Origin: Pachypanchax playfairii
Lineage: Eukaryota; Chordata; Actinopteri; Cyprinodontiformes; Aplocheilidae
DNA: 64,000 nucleotides
NCBI GenBank assembly: GCA_006937955.1
Contig: SSNP01000109.1
Span: 1,429,300-1,493,299, forward strand
Reading direction: 5' to 3'
Both the position numbers and the translations under genes were made by a program. Of the stretch, positions 23,901 to 33,246 are shown one piece after another; the stretch's first letter is position 1; the number at the start of each line of letters is the position of its first letter. A model generated the notes under the pieces. It did no database searches and was not told the origin of the DNA. It saw nothing but the letters and a program-made list of their open reading frames with translations.

Positions 23901-26900
23901 ATGTGTTTGTTTTCATTTTAATTTGAACAATGGGTTAAATTTCATCGTAGGTTCACTTGAATGAGCAGATGGGTCCGCAAAGCCTCTTTCAGTAAATTGT
24001 TTGTTTGTTTTAGTTTCTAACAGCTGTTTCTGTCAGCCGACTGAAAACGAAACAGATGAACATTAAAGCATGTCGGAGGAGCTTTACAAAAAACCACAAA
24101 GTCTGTATTAGAGCCATTCTTATGAGAAGGGTCATAAAAGTAGCTGTGAATTAACCCTTTTATTTTCAGACGTTTCAGGTTTGGAAGCTTTTGTAGCTTT
24201 AAAATTGGTTTAATATATTACATTTACAGAATGGTGCAAAAGTTTAAGGTATCTTAATTACGTCTCAGTTTGCTCACAATTTTGTCTCCAACCATCCCAA
24301 AGTTGTCTGAACACCTGTGGAGCTAAAATATTCAACAGAAACCTCAGAAAAACCGTTTTTAATGGAAGGGCCTCTTTAAGCCCAGTGAGATACTGCCTTA
24401 AACCCTGATGTAAAACAAATCTTAATTTAGGTTTTTGTGGTAACTAAATTTCTTTATTTTGTTGTTTTTACCTCAGCTTCAAGTCAAATGAGGAGTACGT
24501 CTATGTGAGAGGTCGCGGCCGGGGAAAGTACATATGTGGGGAGTGTGGCATTCGTTGCAAGAAGCCTAGCATGCTGAAAAAGCACATCAGGACGCACACC
24601 GACGTGCGTCCATACATCTGTAAACACTGCAACTTTGCCTTCAAAACCAAAGGTAAACAAAGACTTCCAAGTTGACTAAAATATGAGTTTTAGATCTATT
24701 GTTAAAAATATAAAAATGTAAAAGTTGAAATTTTTCACTGACTTTTTTTTTTTTTTTTGTTGAAGGAAACCTTACAAAACACATGAAATCAAAGGCCCAT
24801 GGGAAGAAATGCCAGGCGATGGGACTATCTGAGTCATCACTGGACGAGCCGGAGAGCGAGGAAACAGGTACATCAGAGTGCAGGAATGCATCTCACACGT
24901 TTTCCTTCCGCCCCATAGAGCCATTGGTACACAGCTGTGTGTGAAGCTCAGCATGTGGAGAATAGAAGCTGCTCGACACTGACAGCTTATGCAACAACAT
25001 GTTCTATTCTCCGTCCTGTGATGTTGCATAAGAACTGTGAAAAAGTAGAAGATAAATAAATGAAGAACACAGAGGAAGCCGTGGTCTCCTGATGTAGTGG
25101 CAGGATACGTTCCCAGGAATGTGTCACTGGAGTGTAACAACGTGTGAATGAACGCTTCCATCTGCCCCATGAAAAAGCCTCAGACTAGCTTCTCACCTTC
25201 GTCTGCTACATTCATCTCTCTCTGCTGCGTTCTCGCTAATCTCAGCCAAGGCAACATTTTTACCATTCACAAGACTGCAGAGAAAGTTTGTGAATAGAAG
25301 AAAAAATGCCATTCAATTAAATTCCACTCTTTTCAGACTCTGTCTATTTATAACATGGTTTGATGGTGGGCAGGTGAAGAGTGCTTTCATCACGCTGTAT
25401 TTTTCAGAACTTTGCTCTGTGAAGGTTTTTTGGTTTGTCAGGGTTACTGCCATGATGATGATGAAAGGGATTTAAAAAAAAATCTTTTTGTGCTTTTTTT
25501 TTTTGTATCTTCACCCAAAGCAGGAAGTGATGAACGTGCTTTTGGCTCAGAGGAACAGGAGGAGCATCAGTTCTCCGACGTGGAGGAGTCCGATGATGAT
25601 GATGATGACGACGATGAGGAAGAGGAAGATGAGGAGTCTGTGTCCCATGAAGACCCGCCCTCCTCCTGTTCATCAGACACCCATCCGTCAACAGGGGGCC
25701 GATCAAGTGGCAGCAAGCGCTCCCAGCAGGGAACTCCCGATCCAGAACCCAGTCCGAGTCCCGGTCAGGAACCGGCCCTGCGCGGAGTCTGGCAGAGCAG
25801 GCGAGCGGCCTCGCCGGGGAGGAGGAGAGCGCTGTTCTCCCGGAGGGGCTGGAAGGCCTCCCCAAGAGCCTTCTCCCCAAGCAGTGAGAGCTGCTCCCCC
25901 AGCCGCAGCCTCTCCCCCCGCCTGGAGCTGTCCTCACCCATCCACAGCCTGTCCCCCAGGACAGAGCTGTCCTCACCCAGCCAGCACGTCTCACCCTCCC
26001 CTGAGAGAAGACCGTCTCCCATAAGACCCCTGTCTCCTCTTCGTCCTATTTCACCCAGCTGCTACCGAGCATCTCGGGCTCAGACCCCTCCATCACCGCT
26101 GGGGGCGCAACATCGAACCCCTGGATACCTGCCTTGGGAGAGTCCGGGCACTAAAGGAGGTCACGTCAAACCGGTCAGTTCTTTCATTAATATATTTCAC
26201 AAACATCTGTACTCCAACACAAACATCTGAATACATTATTTTGTCTGCACTGTCTTGTTGGGATGATGTCAGCATGCAGCACTTTGTGTGCTGGTAGAAC
26301 GAGTTCCAGAGAAGTAAAAATAATCTTCTTGCTCCCTCTGCAGGAGAAATGTGGTACAGATGAAGAAGCACCATCATTCTCAGAAACCAGTTTGTTTCCT
26401 CCTGCTTTTCGTCTTTCCACTTGTGAGGCTTATCCCGGCCTCCAGACGACGGACAACATCTTCAGCCATCTCCCCATGCACTCCCAACAAGCCAAGGCCC
26501 CCTGTCTGATGATACCAATCGGTGGGATCCAAATGGTACAGGCCAGACCGAGCTCCCACCCGACCACACCCTCATCTCCAACATCTCCCCCACTGGAGGG
26601 GCCATTACAGGCCCGCTTTGAACCCTACTGGGGCGGGACCCCCAGGACTCAAGGGCTTAGGACCCCTGGAGACATCTGGTCAGAGCACCAGGCAGCAGGA
26701 ACCAGCCAGTCACTGCGACATGGTCTTAGCACAGCACTTACACTTTCCAGAGTAGAGACTGAAACCACAGACTCAAAGCAATATGGCAGCTCGCATAGCT
26801 CCGCCCATACCCACAGATCTGCTACCGAGACCACCCAACACGGTGCCAGAGACAGTCCAACGAGAGCGCCCAGCCTAGCAGCCGCCGTAGCCTCGTGTGC

Positions 26901-27000
26901 CATAGGACAGCCAGCAGAGCGAGAGGAGCTTCCATCCGGTAATTGTCCGGCGGAGGAAGAAGCTGAAAGAGACGCAGCCAGAACCGAACAGAACACTTAA
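9390..27000 (+). CDS. hivep3: Zinc-finger transcription factor HIVEP3 (ZAS family; Schnurri-3 / KRC type)
   Basis: Large nuclear DNA-binding protein; in mammals HIVEP3 binds kappaB-like and related motifs and modulates NF-kappaB, AP-1 and TGF-beta/BMP and bone signalling (family knowledge). Coding exons: 9390-11373, 11657-11946, 12072-14084, 17766-17911, 24477-24652, 24766-24867, 25524-26173, 26344-27000; joined length 6018 nt, 2005 residues (human about 2400). Domains in order: N-terminal C2H2 pair, residues about 138-191; acidic stretch after it; C2HC finger about 564-586; basic nuclear-localisation-like KKKRLRL at 786-792; C-terminal C2H2 pair about 1495-1548; Asp/Glu run about 1591-1608; Ser-Pro repeats after that; conserved PIGGIQMVQARP near 1845. 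HIVEP3 is favoured over HIVEP1/2 by blocks such as SVIQHTSSFEK and RQPNIQVPEILVTEE, and by the adjacent endothelin gene. The a/b teleost paralogue is not resolved. The start is the first ATG after an in-frame TGA at 9270-9272. Confidence 0.93.
11657..11946 (+). CDS. hivep3: hivep3 coding exon 2 (linker)
   Basis: Acceptor tttctag|GC and donor AAG|gtacgt. Phase 1 in and phase 0 out match the neighbouring exons exactly. It encodes the HIVEP3-typical blocks SVIQHTSSFEK and RQPNIQVPEILVTEE. The flanking introns are only 283 and 125 bp. Confidence 0.9.
12072..14084 (+). CDS. hivep3: hivep3 coding exon 3 (central region)
   Basis: Acceptor tttatag|GAG and donor GAG|gtaaac, phase 0 at both ends. It encodes [20 protein letters not shown], then the basic KKKRLRL cluster, SSGESSFES, EMRRSASEQTP, SKSFDYGSLS, LVVPVRLQT, SAMYTTLSQIL, and near the end WCYLKYVKPN and NPNLPGVSTK. 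All of these are conserved blocks of HIVEP proteins. A Lys/Glu-rich low-complexity stretch lies at about 13500-13740. Confidence 0.92.
14458..15678 (+). mobile_element. Tc1/mariner transposon, DD36E type, nested in LTR-like element A
   Basis: The element is 1221 bp, flanked by TA on both sides (14456-14457 and 15679-15680). Short terminal inverted repeats of about 29 bp begin CACTCACCGGCCACTTTATT on the left and, reverse-complemented, CACTCACCGTCCACTTTATT on the right. It lies between the 5' and 3' parts of an LTR-like element, so it inserted later than that element. Confidence 0.88.
14606..15646 (+). pseudogene. Tc1-type transposase (DD36E), single in-frame stop
   Basis: One frame of 346 codons from ATG 14606 to TAG 15646, broken only by TAG at 15167-15169 (codon 188), which by one substitution could derive from CAG. 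An N-terminal helix-turn-helix is visible (SISETADLLGFSRTTISRVY). Catalytic residues: D155 in WSDESRF, D246 in QQDNAPCH, E283 in DLNPIEHLW. There are 36 residues between the second D and the E, against 34 in Sleeping Beauty-like elements, which points to the DD36E group described as Incomer. Apart from the stop the frame is complete, suggesting fairly recent activity. Confidence 0.85.
16251..17765. other. hivep3 intron with unclassified repeat-like sequence
   Basis: Locally GC-rich sequence at 16260-16620, then AT-rich. A perfect 16-bp inverted repeat (ttacacagataggaca at 16826-16841, its complement at 17607-17622) brackets about 800 bp. A short GAATGAATGGATGG tail lies at 16928-16951. The 147-codon frame starting at 16420 has no recognised domain. 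I suspect an unclassified DNA element but cannot prove ends. Confidence 0.35.
17766..17911 (+). CDS. hivep3: hivep3 coding exon 4 (linker before C-terminal ZAS)
   Basis: Acceptor tgtag|GTA, donor GG|gtaaga, phase 0 in and 2 out. It encodes a Glu/Lys-rich linker ending DEPSRVRIFEGG, the conserved lead-in to the C-terminal zinc-finger pair of HIVEP proteins. It is too short to stand out as an open frame; it was found by phase and homology with exon 5. Confidence 0.9.
18493..18735 (+). repeat. Interspersed repeat, 'cagagagcgcagacctccgcc' family, copy 1
   Basis: It starts agaaaagcagtcagagagcg and ends with a fcatcaaaattcatccatt-like tail followed by aacagacagacagac and a ggaggtagaagtcataataaa end. 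The first about 85 bp recur at 43266-43350, where the copy breaks off at a (CTAT)n array. This looks like a LINE 3' end or SINE common in fish; class not resolved. Confidence 0.55.
19345..19372. repeat. (CA)n microsatellite
   Basis: A run of CA repeats at the left border of the dispersed repeat that starts at about 19373. The second copy of that repeat (43602 onward) also sits next to a CA run. Confidence 0.9.
19373..20520 (+). repeat. Dispersed repeat R1, copy 1, split by solo LTR B
   Basis: Outer parts 19373-19471 and 20324-20520 match the uninterrupted copy at 43602-43890 block by block: gtgtgttttgttatcctta, ccattgacttccatt, actgatctat, aaactctattcacaccatac, cccctaaccctaaaaa, cttcggtccccacaagaacc. 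The inner 852 bp plus one 5-bp duplication is the LTR. Class unknown; the strand is arbitrary. Confidence 0.75.
19472..20323 (-). mobile_element. Solo LTR B with perfect target-site duplication
   Basis: 852 bp with TGTCAGGATC...ACCATGACA ends on the minus strand and a perfect 5-bp duplication AACCA on both sides (19467-19471 and 20324-20328). On the minus strand it carries a TACTTAAG box and, further along, ATTAAA, in LTR order. No internal retroelement genes are present, so it is a solo LTR or a short non-autonomous element. An empty-site match in the second R1 copy fixes the insertion point independently. The open frames on both strands inside it are not conserved genes. Confidence 0.8.
20519..20550. 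repeat. C-run and (CA)n microsatellite
   Basis: A poly-C run followed by CA repeats at the right border of repeat R1 copy 1. The second R1 copy ends in a similar poly-C/CA run at 43884-43904. Confidence 0.9.
20914..20994. repeat. (AT)n microsatellite, about 80 bp
   Basis: About 40 uninterrupted AT units inside a hivep3 intron. It is self-complementary and so able to form cruciform or hairpin structures; assembly length may be unreliable. Confidence 0.95.
24309..24379 (+). repeat. End fragment of the TTAA element (related to 35624-36211)
   Basis: The 71 bp match, with few differences, the right end of the element at 35624-36211. The shared blocks are gaacacctgtggagctaaaa, tattcaacagaaac and aatggaaggg, followed by the terminal CTCTTTAA. 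Only the right end is present, so this is a truncated copy. Confidence 0.7.
24477..24652 (+). CDS. hivep3: hivep3 coding exon 5: C-terminal ZAS zinc fingers
   Basis: Acceptor cctcag|CTT and donor AAAG|gtaaac. It encodes EEYVYVRGRGRGKYICGECG, then finger 1 (C1498, C1501, H1514, H1518) with a THTDVRPY linker, and the front half of finger 2 (C1526, C1529). The finger is completed in the next exon, a split that is consistent in phase (1 nt carried over). Confidence 0.95.
24766..24867 (+). CDS. hivep3: hivep3 coding exon 6: rest of the second C-terminal finger
   Basis: Acceptor tgaag|GAA after a long T-tract, donor ACAG|gtacat. It encodes NLTKHMKSKAHGKKC, supplying the two histidines of finger 2 (about 1542 and 1548), then a Ser/Glu-rich linker. 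Only 102 nt, but phase and conserved residues are unambiguous. Confidence 0.93.
25524..26173 (+). CDS. hivep3: hivep3 coding exon 7: acidic run and Ser-Pro repeats
   Basis: Acceptor aagcag|GAA, donor CCG|gtcagt. It begins with a QEEHQFSDVEES block and a run of about 17 Asp/Glu codons (GAT/GAC/GAG), followed by many SPxx units (SPSRSLSPR, SPIHSLSPRTELSSP). In ZAS proteins such acidic plus S/TPxx regions adjoin the C-terminal fingers and are thought to contribute to DNA minor-groove binding or activation. The GC-rich composition contrasts with the surrounding introns. Confidence 0.92.
26344..27000 (+). CDS. hivep3: hivep3 last coding exon
   Basis: Acceptor ctctgcag|GAG, phase 0, to TAA at 26998-27000. 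It contains NIFSHLPMHSQQ and PIGGIQMVQARP, both strongly conserved HIVEP3 C-terminal blocks, then a poorly conserved polar tail. The tail is shorter than in human HIVEP3. Confidence 0.92.
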   Translation, partial: EKCGTDEEAPSFSETSLFPPAFRLSTCEAYPGLQTTDNIFSHLPMHSQQAKAPCLMIPIGGIQMVQARPSSHPTTPSSPTSPPLEGPLQARFEPYWGGTPRTQGLRTPGDIWSEHQAAGTSQSLRHGLSTALTLSRVETETTDSKQYGSSHSSAHTHRSATETTQHGARDSPTRAPSLAAAVASCAIGQPAEREELPSGNCPAEEEAERDAARTEQNT

Positions 27001-27950
27001 CAGTGTTAACATGATGCGTCCTGCATCCCAGTTTGGTTTACTGGCTGCTAGAATAGTCTTGTTTTATTTTGCTTTGTTTTTATACAGATTTCAATACTAT
27101 TGTTAACTTAAATGTTTGTTCTTTGGCAACATTCAGGTTTGTAATAAAAATGCACTTTTTCTGTTTGGAAATATTGTTTCTGTAAACATATAAACATGTA
27201 CGTATATCCTGTATCGAAACAGATACTGAGAACTGAAATGTTTCTTTAAAAAATACAATTACATACATATATATGTATGTGTGGGTCAATGTATACATAC
27301 ATACCTACATATATGTGTATATATATAGGTAAATTCATTTGTAAATGACCAAAATGTTACATAACGATATGATTCCGTTTTTGATTGTTTAGTTTTACTT
27401 AAATTCTAATTTGTCGTGCCTTTTTCTGTCCAGATTTGTGTTTTTAAATATGGAGTACAGATACATAAAGAGAAGGCTGTGAATTATTATTTTGTATGTT
27501 TTTTTATGTTGTCACGGAGGGTCAATATTTGGTGTTTGGATTTTTCTGTTCTAAATGCCATTGCTTTATTTCCAGGGTGACTATGTGGCATCGTGTAGAA
27601 ACGGAAGGAGCAGCAGAAGCGTGTGAAAGGAAATGCACTGAAATTGTATTTTTATTACTAAAGACCTTACATGTCTGTCCAGGGGCGGACGTTCCATATT
27701 TATTTTAATGTGATGATTATTAATTCAAGGGTTTATTTTGTTTGTTTGTTTTGTTTTGGGTTTTGTTATTTGGGAGAGAAAAAATATATTGGTTTTTGTT
27801 TGTCTTTTTTTTTTTTTAACTTGATCAAGTGATGAAGATGAGACATTGAGGTTTGGCTGGTACCAGAGGAACAAGTGCCCTGCGTATTTCACACGGTAAA
27901 ATTTCTAGTCATTGAAGAAATTAAAAATAAAATGCACCTGACTTTTTTGA
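27001..27950 (+). promoter_or_regulatory. hivep3: hivep3 3' UTR with polyadenylation signals
   Basis: AT-rich sequence after the stop. AATAAA occurs at 27143-27148 and again at 27926-27931, the latter followed by a GT/T-rich stretch (gagtttgtgttttatttttt), the better candidate for the main end. Alternative polyadenylation is possible. Short alternating purine-pyrimidine runs lie near 27265-27330. Confidence 0.6.
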
Positions 27951-28174
27951 GTTTGTGTTTTATTTTTTTCACATGCTGCTTGTTAAACAAGTAAAGAGGA
28001 TGGAAGTATTGAATTTATTATTAAAAAAAGACAAAAAAATTATCCTAAATCCAGGGACTTGCTGAGAAAACTGGTTTCTAAGAAAACTATCAAGACAACC
28101 TTTTTAGTGTAATTTTTCACCATACTTTGTTCAATTCTTTCCTCTTTTTCTTGATGAAGCTTGTTTTTAAACAC

Positions 28175-28385
28175 AGATGTTCTACTGGGAGGTGGTTAAT
28201 ACAGCTATCTCACAGCCAAAAAGGTCAAAGGTTCAAATCCTGGCTTGTCCAGATCCTTCTGTGTGAAGTTTGCACGTTCTCCATGTATGAGTGGGTGATT
28301 CAGAAATGACCTTATGAGTTTGTGTTTGACTCTGTGTGACCCTGTGATGGAGTGATGACCTGCAGGATAAACCAGATAATATTAA
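28175..28385 (+). repeat. tRNA-derived SINE-like repeat, head portion
   Basis: A perfect pol III B-box-like GGTTCAAATCC lies at 28230-28240 and an A-box-like GGTGGTTAATAC at about 28191-28202, a tRNA-like spacing. Downstream are cttctgtgtgaagtttgcac and gttctccatgt, common to this fish family. No pol III terminator was checked. Confidence 0.6.
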
Positions 28386-28499
28386 GTTCAGGAAATGACA
28401 GTGGTTTAAATGAAACACTTTTTTTTTTTTTAAAGATCCATCTTTACTTTCATTTATAGAGTATTTGCATCAGATCATAATGAAAGTACCCACCCTGTT

Positions 28500-28690
28500 T
28501 TTACACCCACTTGATCCTGTTCGGAGTCTCCAGCAGCTTTTAAAGGAGAGGCGGGGTTTCACCCTGAACAGGTCCAACACAGAGCTTAGAGACAAACAAC
28601 CAAACACACTCAGGGGCCAATTAAGGGTCACTGTTTAATCTAACATGCAGGTTTTTGGTGTGTGGGAGGAAACGTCATAGCTTCTCACAC
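28500..28690 (-). repeat. Fragment of the 'gagaggcggggt' repeat, copy 2
   Basis: It shares ctccagcagc, gagaggcggggt, caccctgaacagg, ggccaattaa and taacatgcaggttttt with the copies at 4853-5010 and 47595-47860. It is opposite in orientation to the head fragment at 28175-28385, with about 115 bp between them. Confidence 0.6.
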
Positions 28691-31384
28691 AAGTTGACAC
28701 ATGCTGCTCAAAAATTTAGTCTCTGTTTGGGTTTTTCAAAAATTCCTTTTGGAGCTTCTAGAGTTGGAGGAAGAAGAGCGGTGTGACTATTCTTCTGACC
28801 ACAAAACAATCTTGAATCTATTAATCCTACAAACGTATTTCTAAATCTAAAGTAAAGCATACAGATGTGTGGTGTGCTTTTATTATCACATTTACAAAAT
28901 TAAACATCTTATTACAATTTCGAAACATTTGTGTTTACGTGTTTACATATAATTGTTTTTTTGTATGCCATGTCTCTATGTGGAGATCAGCAGCTGAATG
29001 TTTTTATGAGTCCATCAAGCCTTTTCCAAAGCTCTGTTTGGACCTTTTTCTATTCATCTCATAAAATTGCTTTTTGGCGCAGTAACAGATTATTGGAAAA
29101 TTGGATGATTGAAACAGTTCATTCCATTCGTTCCAGCTGGTAATCTTTTGTGAGGGTTGACCAGGTGGAGCCTGTTAAAGGTGCAGCACATCATTTTCAT
29201 AATTACCACATAACACTTTAACCTCTTGTAGCTGTATAAGAATAAAACACCTCATTCAAACCTGCAGTAATCATGGTCAATATAAACCTTAGAGACTTTC
29301 TCTTAGTAAACTTGAACAGCTTTGACTTTAGCACTTCTGTTTAGTAAATAGAAAAGTGAAGCTGACCTTAAACCCTTGATACACGAACAGTGGAGCCGTT
29401 CTACGAGCTTGCTGCCTCCACTGTAGATCCAATTATGATGAATAGGTGATACTTTCGAAAGAATTTCCCCTTATCAAATCAGAGTCAACACTGAGTTAAA
29501 CAACGTGTTATAAAAGCCAGGAAGTGCTGATGGCTATGTGGGTCAGATGTCTGTAGATCATTAAAAACACTCCAATTATTTTATTACAAAGACTCGTCCT
29601 AAGGGTTTGTTTGAGCTTAGAATGATCTCTACACCTCGCATGTTTGATGCTCCTGTACATCACAAAATACAAAGAAGTACAAGATTAAAATTACCAGTCG
29701 GATTCACATTAAAATCCCATGTGTTTGTTTTATTTTGGTTTTACGAAGGGGTCCTCAACAAATAAAATAAAATAAACAGCACAATGAAACCAGGGTCAAT
29801 ATAAAGCTTATACAAGCATATTATACAACTTTATTGGCCTGGAAGAGGCCAAAAGACAATACGATGATAGTTGAATCAGACCTTCCTCAATAAATTTTCC
29901 CATAGAAGATTAGAGATATTTAAAAATCCTACGAGTACTTATATCAGATTAGATAACAAAAAAAGTTATAAACCGGCGGTTCCCAAACAAAATAACATAG
30001 ATCGAAATGAGAAAAGCTAAGGTACATAACTTTAACTTAAACAAGAGGATCTTGATAAGAGTTCTGGGATGTTACACATATGGCACAATTTAATAACTGG
30101 AAACACTAGAAAAACTGAATGAAGTACTGCTTCTAATCTAAGACCTTGTTTTGGTTCATTACAGCTGGAGTTTTAATCAGTCCACAGCATGAACATCATA
30201 CAGATAAAAATTTTCAAAAGTCATAGACAAGAGTCATATGTAAGGTGTTTCCACATATGAAGGTTGATATTTGACTATCTGACACTGCTGACCTGTCACT
30301 GCAGGTCATGTGGGACTGACACGAACAGGATCCTTAACACCTGTGGGCAGGTATTACTCTGCTTTAATCAGATAAAACAAAGTCAGTTACGCTGCTATTA
30401 GGAGGGTCACAACATACAGACACACAGTTCTCACTCAGATAACTTCAAAAATTCAATCCGGCCAAATGAAAAACTAATAATCCAAAGTCTTGTATTTTAA
30501 AAAGACTTAAATATTTGGGGTTGAGACTAAATATTTTACCTTAGTATTACTGGTTTTATTTGGGAAAAAATATTTTTTTGTATGCATTTGATAAGTAAAT
30601 TTACAAAATATATACATTTGATACATTTGCTTTGGATTGTGAAATTAAGTTCCTTAATGTTTTTAATTAGCAATATTTTATTAAAAAATTTACAAATTTA
30701 AGTGAATATTAATAATTTATTGAAAATTAATAATTTGAAAGAATGAGAAAAGGGCTGAAACGCATGTAAATATTTTAAAAACTCAATGCTTAAAAAAATG
30801 AACTAATATACATCTTATCATTATATATTGTATTAAATTTCACATTGATGTATGTGTTGAACCATACTGTATTTGTGCAGGTTAACTAGGCATTTTGTTT
30901 TGTTTACAGCATTTAAGTAAATTTTCATTCCAACCACAGACAGATGCATGACGTCACCATCTACTTTCAAAGTTAAAGCCCCGTAACTAGTAACTAGTTA
31001 TGACTAAAAGTGTACAAAAAAATATTTTAAACATGAAACAGCAAAGTGAAAATCCCAAGAAGTCAAAAACCTGGTTTAAATGGTGGAGGCGGGACTTCAA
31101 ACTGCAGCCAGCCACTAGGGGGAGCATGTTCTGTTTCAGCTGCAGCTTCCTTGTTATGTTCCTGTGTCAGTGATTCCAGTGTCATTGTATCATTTCTGTA
31201 TTTAGCTGCAACACAGAAGACAAAATGTTATTTTTTAAGGTGATAAAGGTTCTCAGTCATCCAGAGTATGGTCATTTCAACAGGTTCTAAAAAGGTTACT
31301 GGACTTTTTTCTTATCCAAGAAGCTTTTTCAATACAAACTAAAAGTGTAAGCTGTAGTGCAGAAGCTGATCCCAGATCACTTCC

Positions 31385-32640
31385 ATCTCTTTGCTCCTGA
31401 AAGTAGTTAGAGTTAAGAAAACAACACCTATGAGTCACTGCAGAGGGACCTGACAAGTAGCTACAAGAACAAACTCATGGAGTAGCTACCAGAAGCTGGG
31501 GTAATTAACTGTACTTTCTATTACAGAGTGAACCCAGAGGAAGCTATGTACTTCCAACATCAGGGAACTCAGTCAGACCTCCACCAGCAACATCAACTCT
31601 GTGACCTACAACACCGAAAAGCACCTTGTCACCATCTGAACCTCGCTGGTTAGTAAATCAACTTGTCTCATACAAAACACTGAGTTTTTCCAGAAAGGTA
31701 CAAAACTTCAAAGTGCATCCAGATGAAATAACAGTTTCTATTGATGGCACTTCATTTTTCACACACTTACCTACTCCAGCAGTGGAGTCTATCAAGAAAC
31801 CTTTACAGCAACATGGATCCTCGAGGACAGAAACAACTGCCCTTCCACCACCTGTTTTGTAAAGATGAGAAGTTTTACAGACAGAAATATGCCATGAGGT
31901 TCTCCAGTTTCACCAGCTGTTGGCAACATCTACATGGTGGAAGTAGAGAGCAGAGCACTCGGCTCGAACAGCACAGAGCCATTTGTTACTGGTCACAATT
32001 CAGAAACATAAAGTTGTAACTCAGTGATCAAGAACATCAAGTTCAGGAGAGAAGATGCAGTGAACAACAAGCTGCTCTTTTTGGATTGTGCAGCACAAAC
32101 TGTTATTAGTCTGTTATTAGTCTTGACTGACGTTTACAGAAAACCCACACTGACCACCACCCACTGGAGCTCAAACTGCTTATCATCAAAACTTTAAACC
32201 AACAGGCTGAACATGTTCCCATTAAGACAAAAAGAAAAGGAACAGAAACACATCAAGAACCTTCTCCAGACCCACAGGTACACAAACTGGGTCTTCATTA
32301 AATCAACCAAAATAAATCTGTTATAACTGGAATAATTGGAAGAACACGATCCTACATGAGACAGGAGTGTAAAAAACACAATATCAAACCTAACACCCTC
32401 AAACAAAACTGGACTAAACACCTAAACAGAAGCTGAATGGCATCATTATTTATGCCGCTCAGTGCAGTGAGGCGGGTTCAGAGCTTTATTTAGGAGAAAC
32501 CAAACAACCGCTACACAAAGGAAGCTTTAGGTTTCAACCTTCCACAACTTACAATGCAGCTCTGAATGCAGACAGTTTCATAACTCTTCACATCTTCAGA
32601 CATGTGACTGAATCATCTCACAGTTCAACAAAAGAACTAA
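31385..32640 (+). pseudogene. Penelope-like retroelement remnant (RT plus GIY-YIG traces)
   Basis: Disrupted frames on the + strand show Penelope-family RT phrases: LQRDLT(S)SYKNKL, VQNFKVHPDEITVS followed by a D-TSFFTHLPTP block, MEEVESRAL-like sequence (around 31930), DVYRKPT-like sequence (around 32127), then NVPxKTKRKEKEQKHIK and TGTxKLGLH-like parts. Around 32460-32520 the frame reads like the C-terminal GIY-YIG endonuclease (ELYLGETKQPLHK). Several frameshifts and stops are present, and the catalytic YVDD portion appears deleted, so it is dead. Assignment rests on recognised motifs, not an alignment. Confidence 0.7.
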
Positions 32641-33119
32641 CAACCCAGCTGTTTTATTAAATAAGTTAATGAATGGCATTAAAATGAATCAATTTAAATA
32701 GCAAAGCTACACAGTTCCACCCACATGCTGCTTACCTGCCTGGACTCAGTTAAACACACATACATTATGTAAGTACTGCTGCTTTACTGCACGAGGCCCG
32801 GTTGTACAGACAGACTTTGCCATTCACAGAACAATGTATCACTGTAGCATCTTCCCTCTGATCTTGTCCCACGTGTGCCTCTATCATGATCCTCCCACTT
32901 AATGTTTTTCTTAACATATCAGTAAAACTTATCGTCTTTTCTCACTCTTTCCTCATAGCCGGACGATTCTCATTCAAATGCAAACCGCAGTCCCAAACGT
33001 CATTCAGCTCGTGACATTTACTTCCACTGGGGCTGCAGATATTCCTGGAATGTGTCACAGGTTCGAGCACCCTGAGGGTCGTACTCCGTTTCTCCATGAC
33101 AGGCATGGGGGGGAGCTTC

Positions 33120-33246
33120 TGTTGTGACATCACAGAGGAGGAGAGGCATAAAGCTCAGACACCTCCAGCAGAATAATCACAACAACAGCAGCAGCAGCAC
33201 ATTCAGGTGTCCACACAGCTGCAGTTCTATCCATCCAGAGGGAAAC
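33120..33246 (+). promoter_or_regulatory. edn2: edn2 putative core promoter and 5' UTR
   Basis: A TGACATCA element (33125-33132, AP-1/CRE-like) lies about 20 bp before a cataaag TATA-like box (33147-33153), about 95 bp upstream of the ATG. Mammalian endothelin-1 promoters also use AP-1 and a TATA box, so the arrangement is plausible; the start site itself is inferred. Confidence 0.45.

Larger units (their letters stand above)
20551..24476. other. hivep3 intron, mostly unassigned
   Basis: Between repeat R1 and the exon encoding the C-terminal zinc fingers. It contains the long AT array (20914-20994) and a CpG-bearing patch around 22530-22860 (acgcatgcgcgcacc) that probably marks a miniature DNA transposon. 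A 71-bp copy of the TTAA element end lies at 24309-24379. The 126-codon frame at 22447 shows no known domain and lies in repeat-like DNA. Confidence 0.4.
27951..31380. other. hivep3-edn2 intergenic region
   Basis: No coding exon supported. It contains two oppositely oriented fragments of one SINE-like family (28175-28385 and 28500-28690). The rest is AT-rich with no open frame above background. A sequence 'gccactagggggagc' at about 31110-31125 is typical of a common fish interspersed repeat but I could not define its limits. Confidence 0.5.

Noticed and set aside
25404..25994. Minus-strand 196-codon frame
   Set aside because: Antisense shadow of the GC-rich hivep3 SPxx exon.
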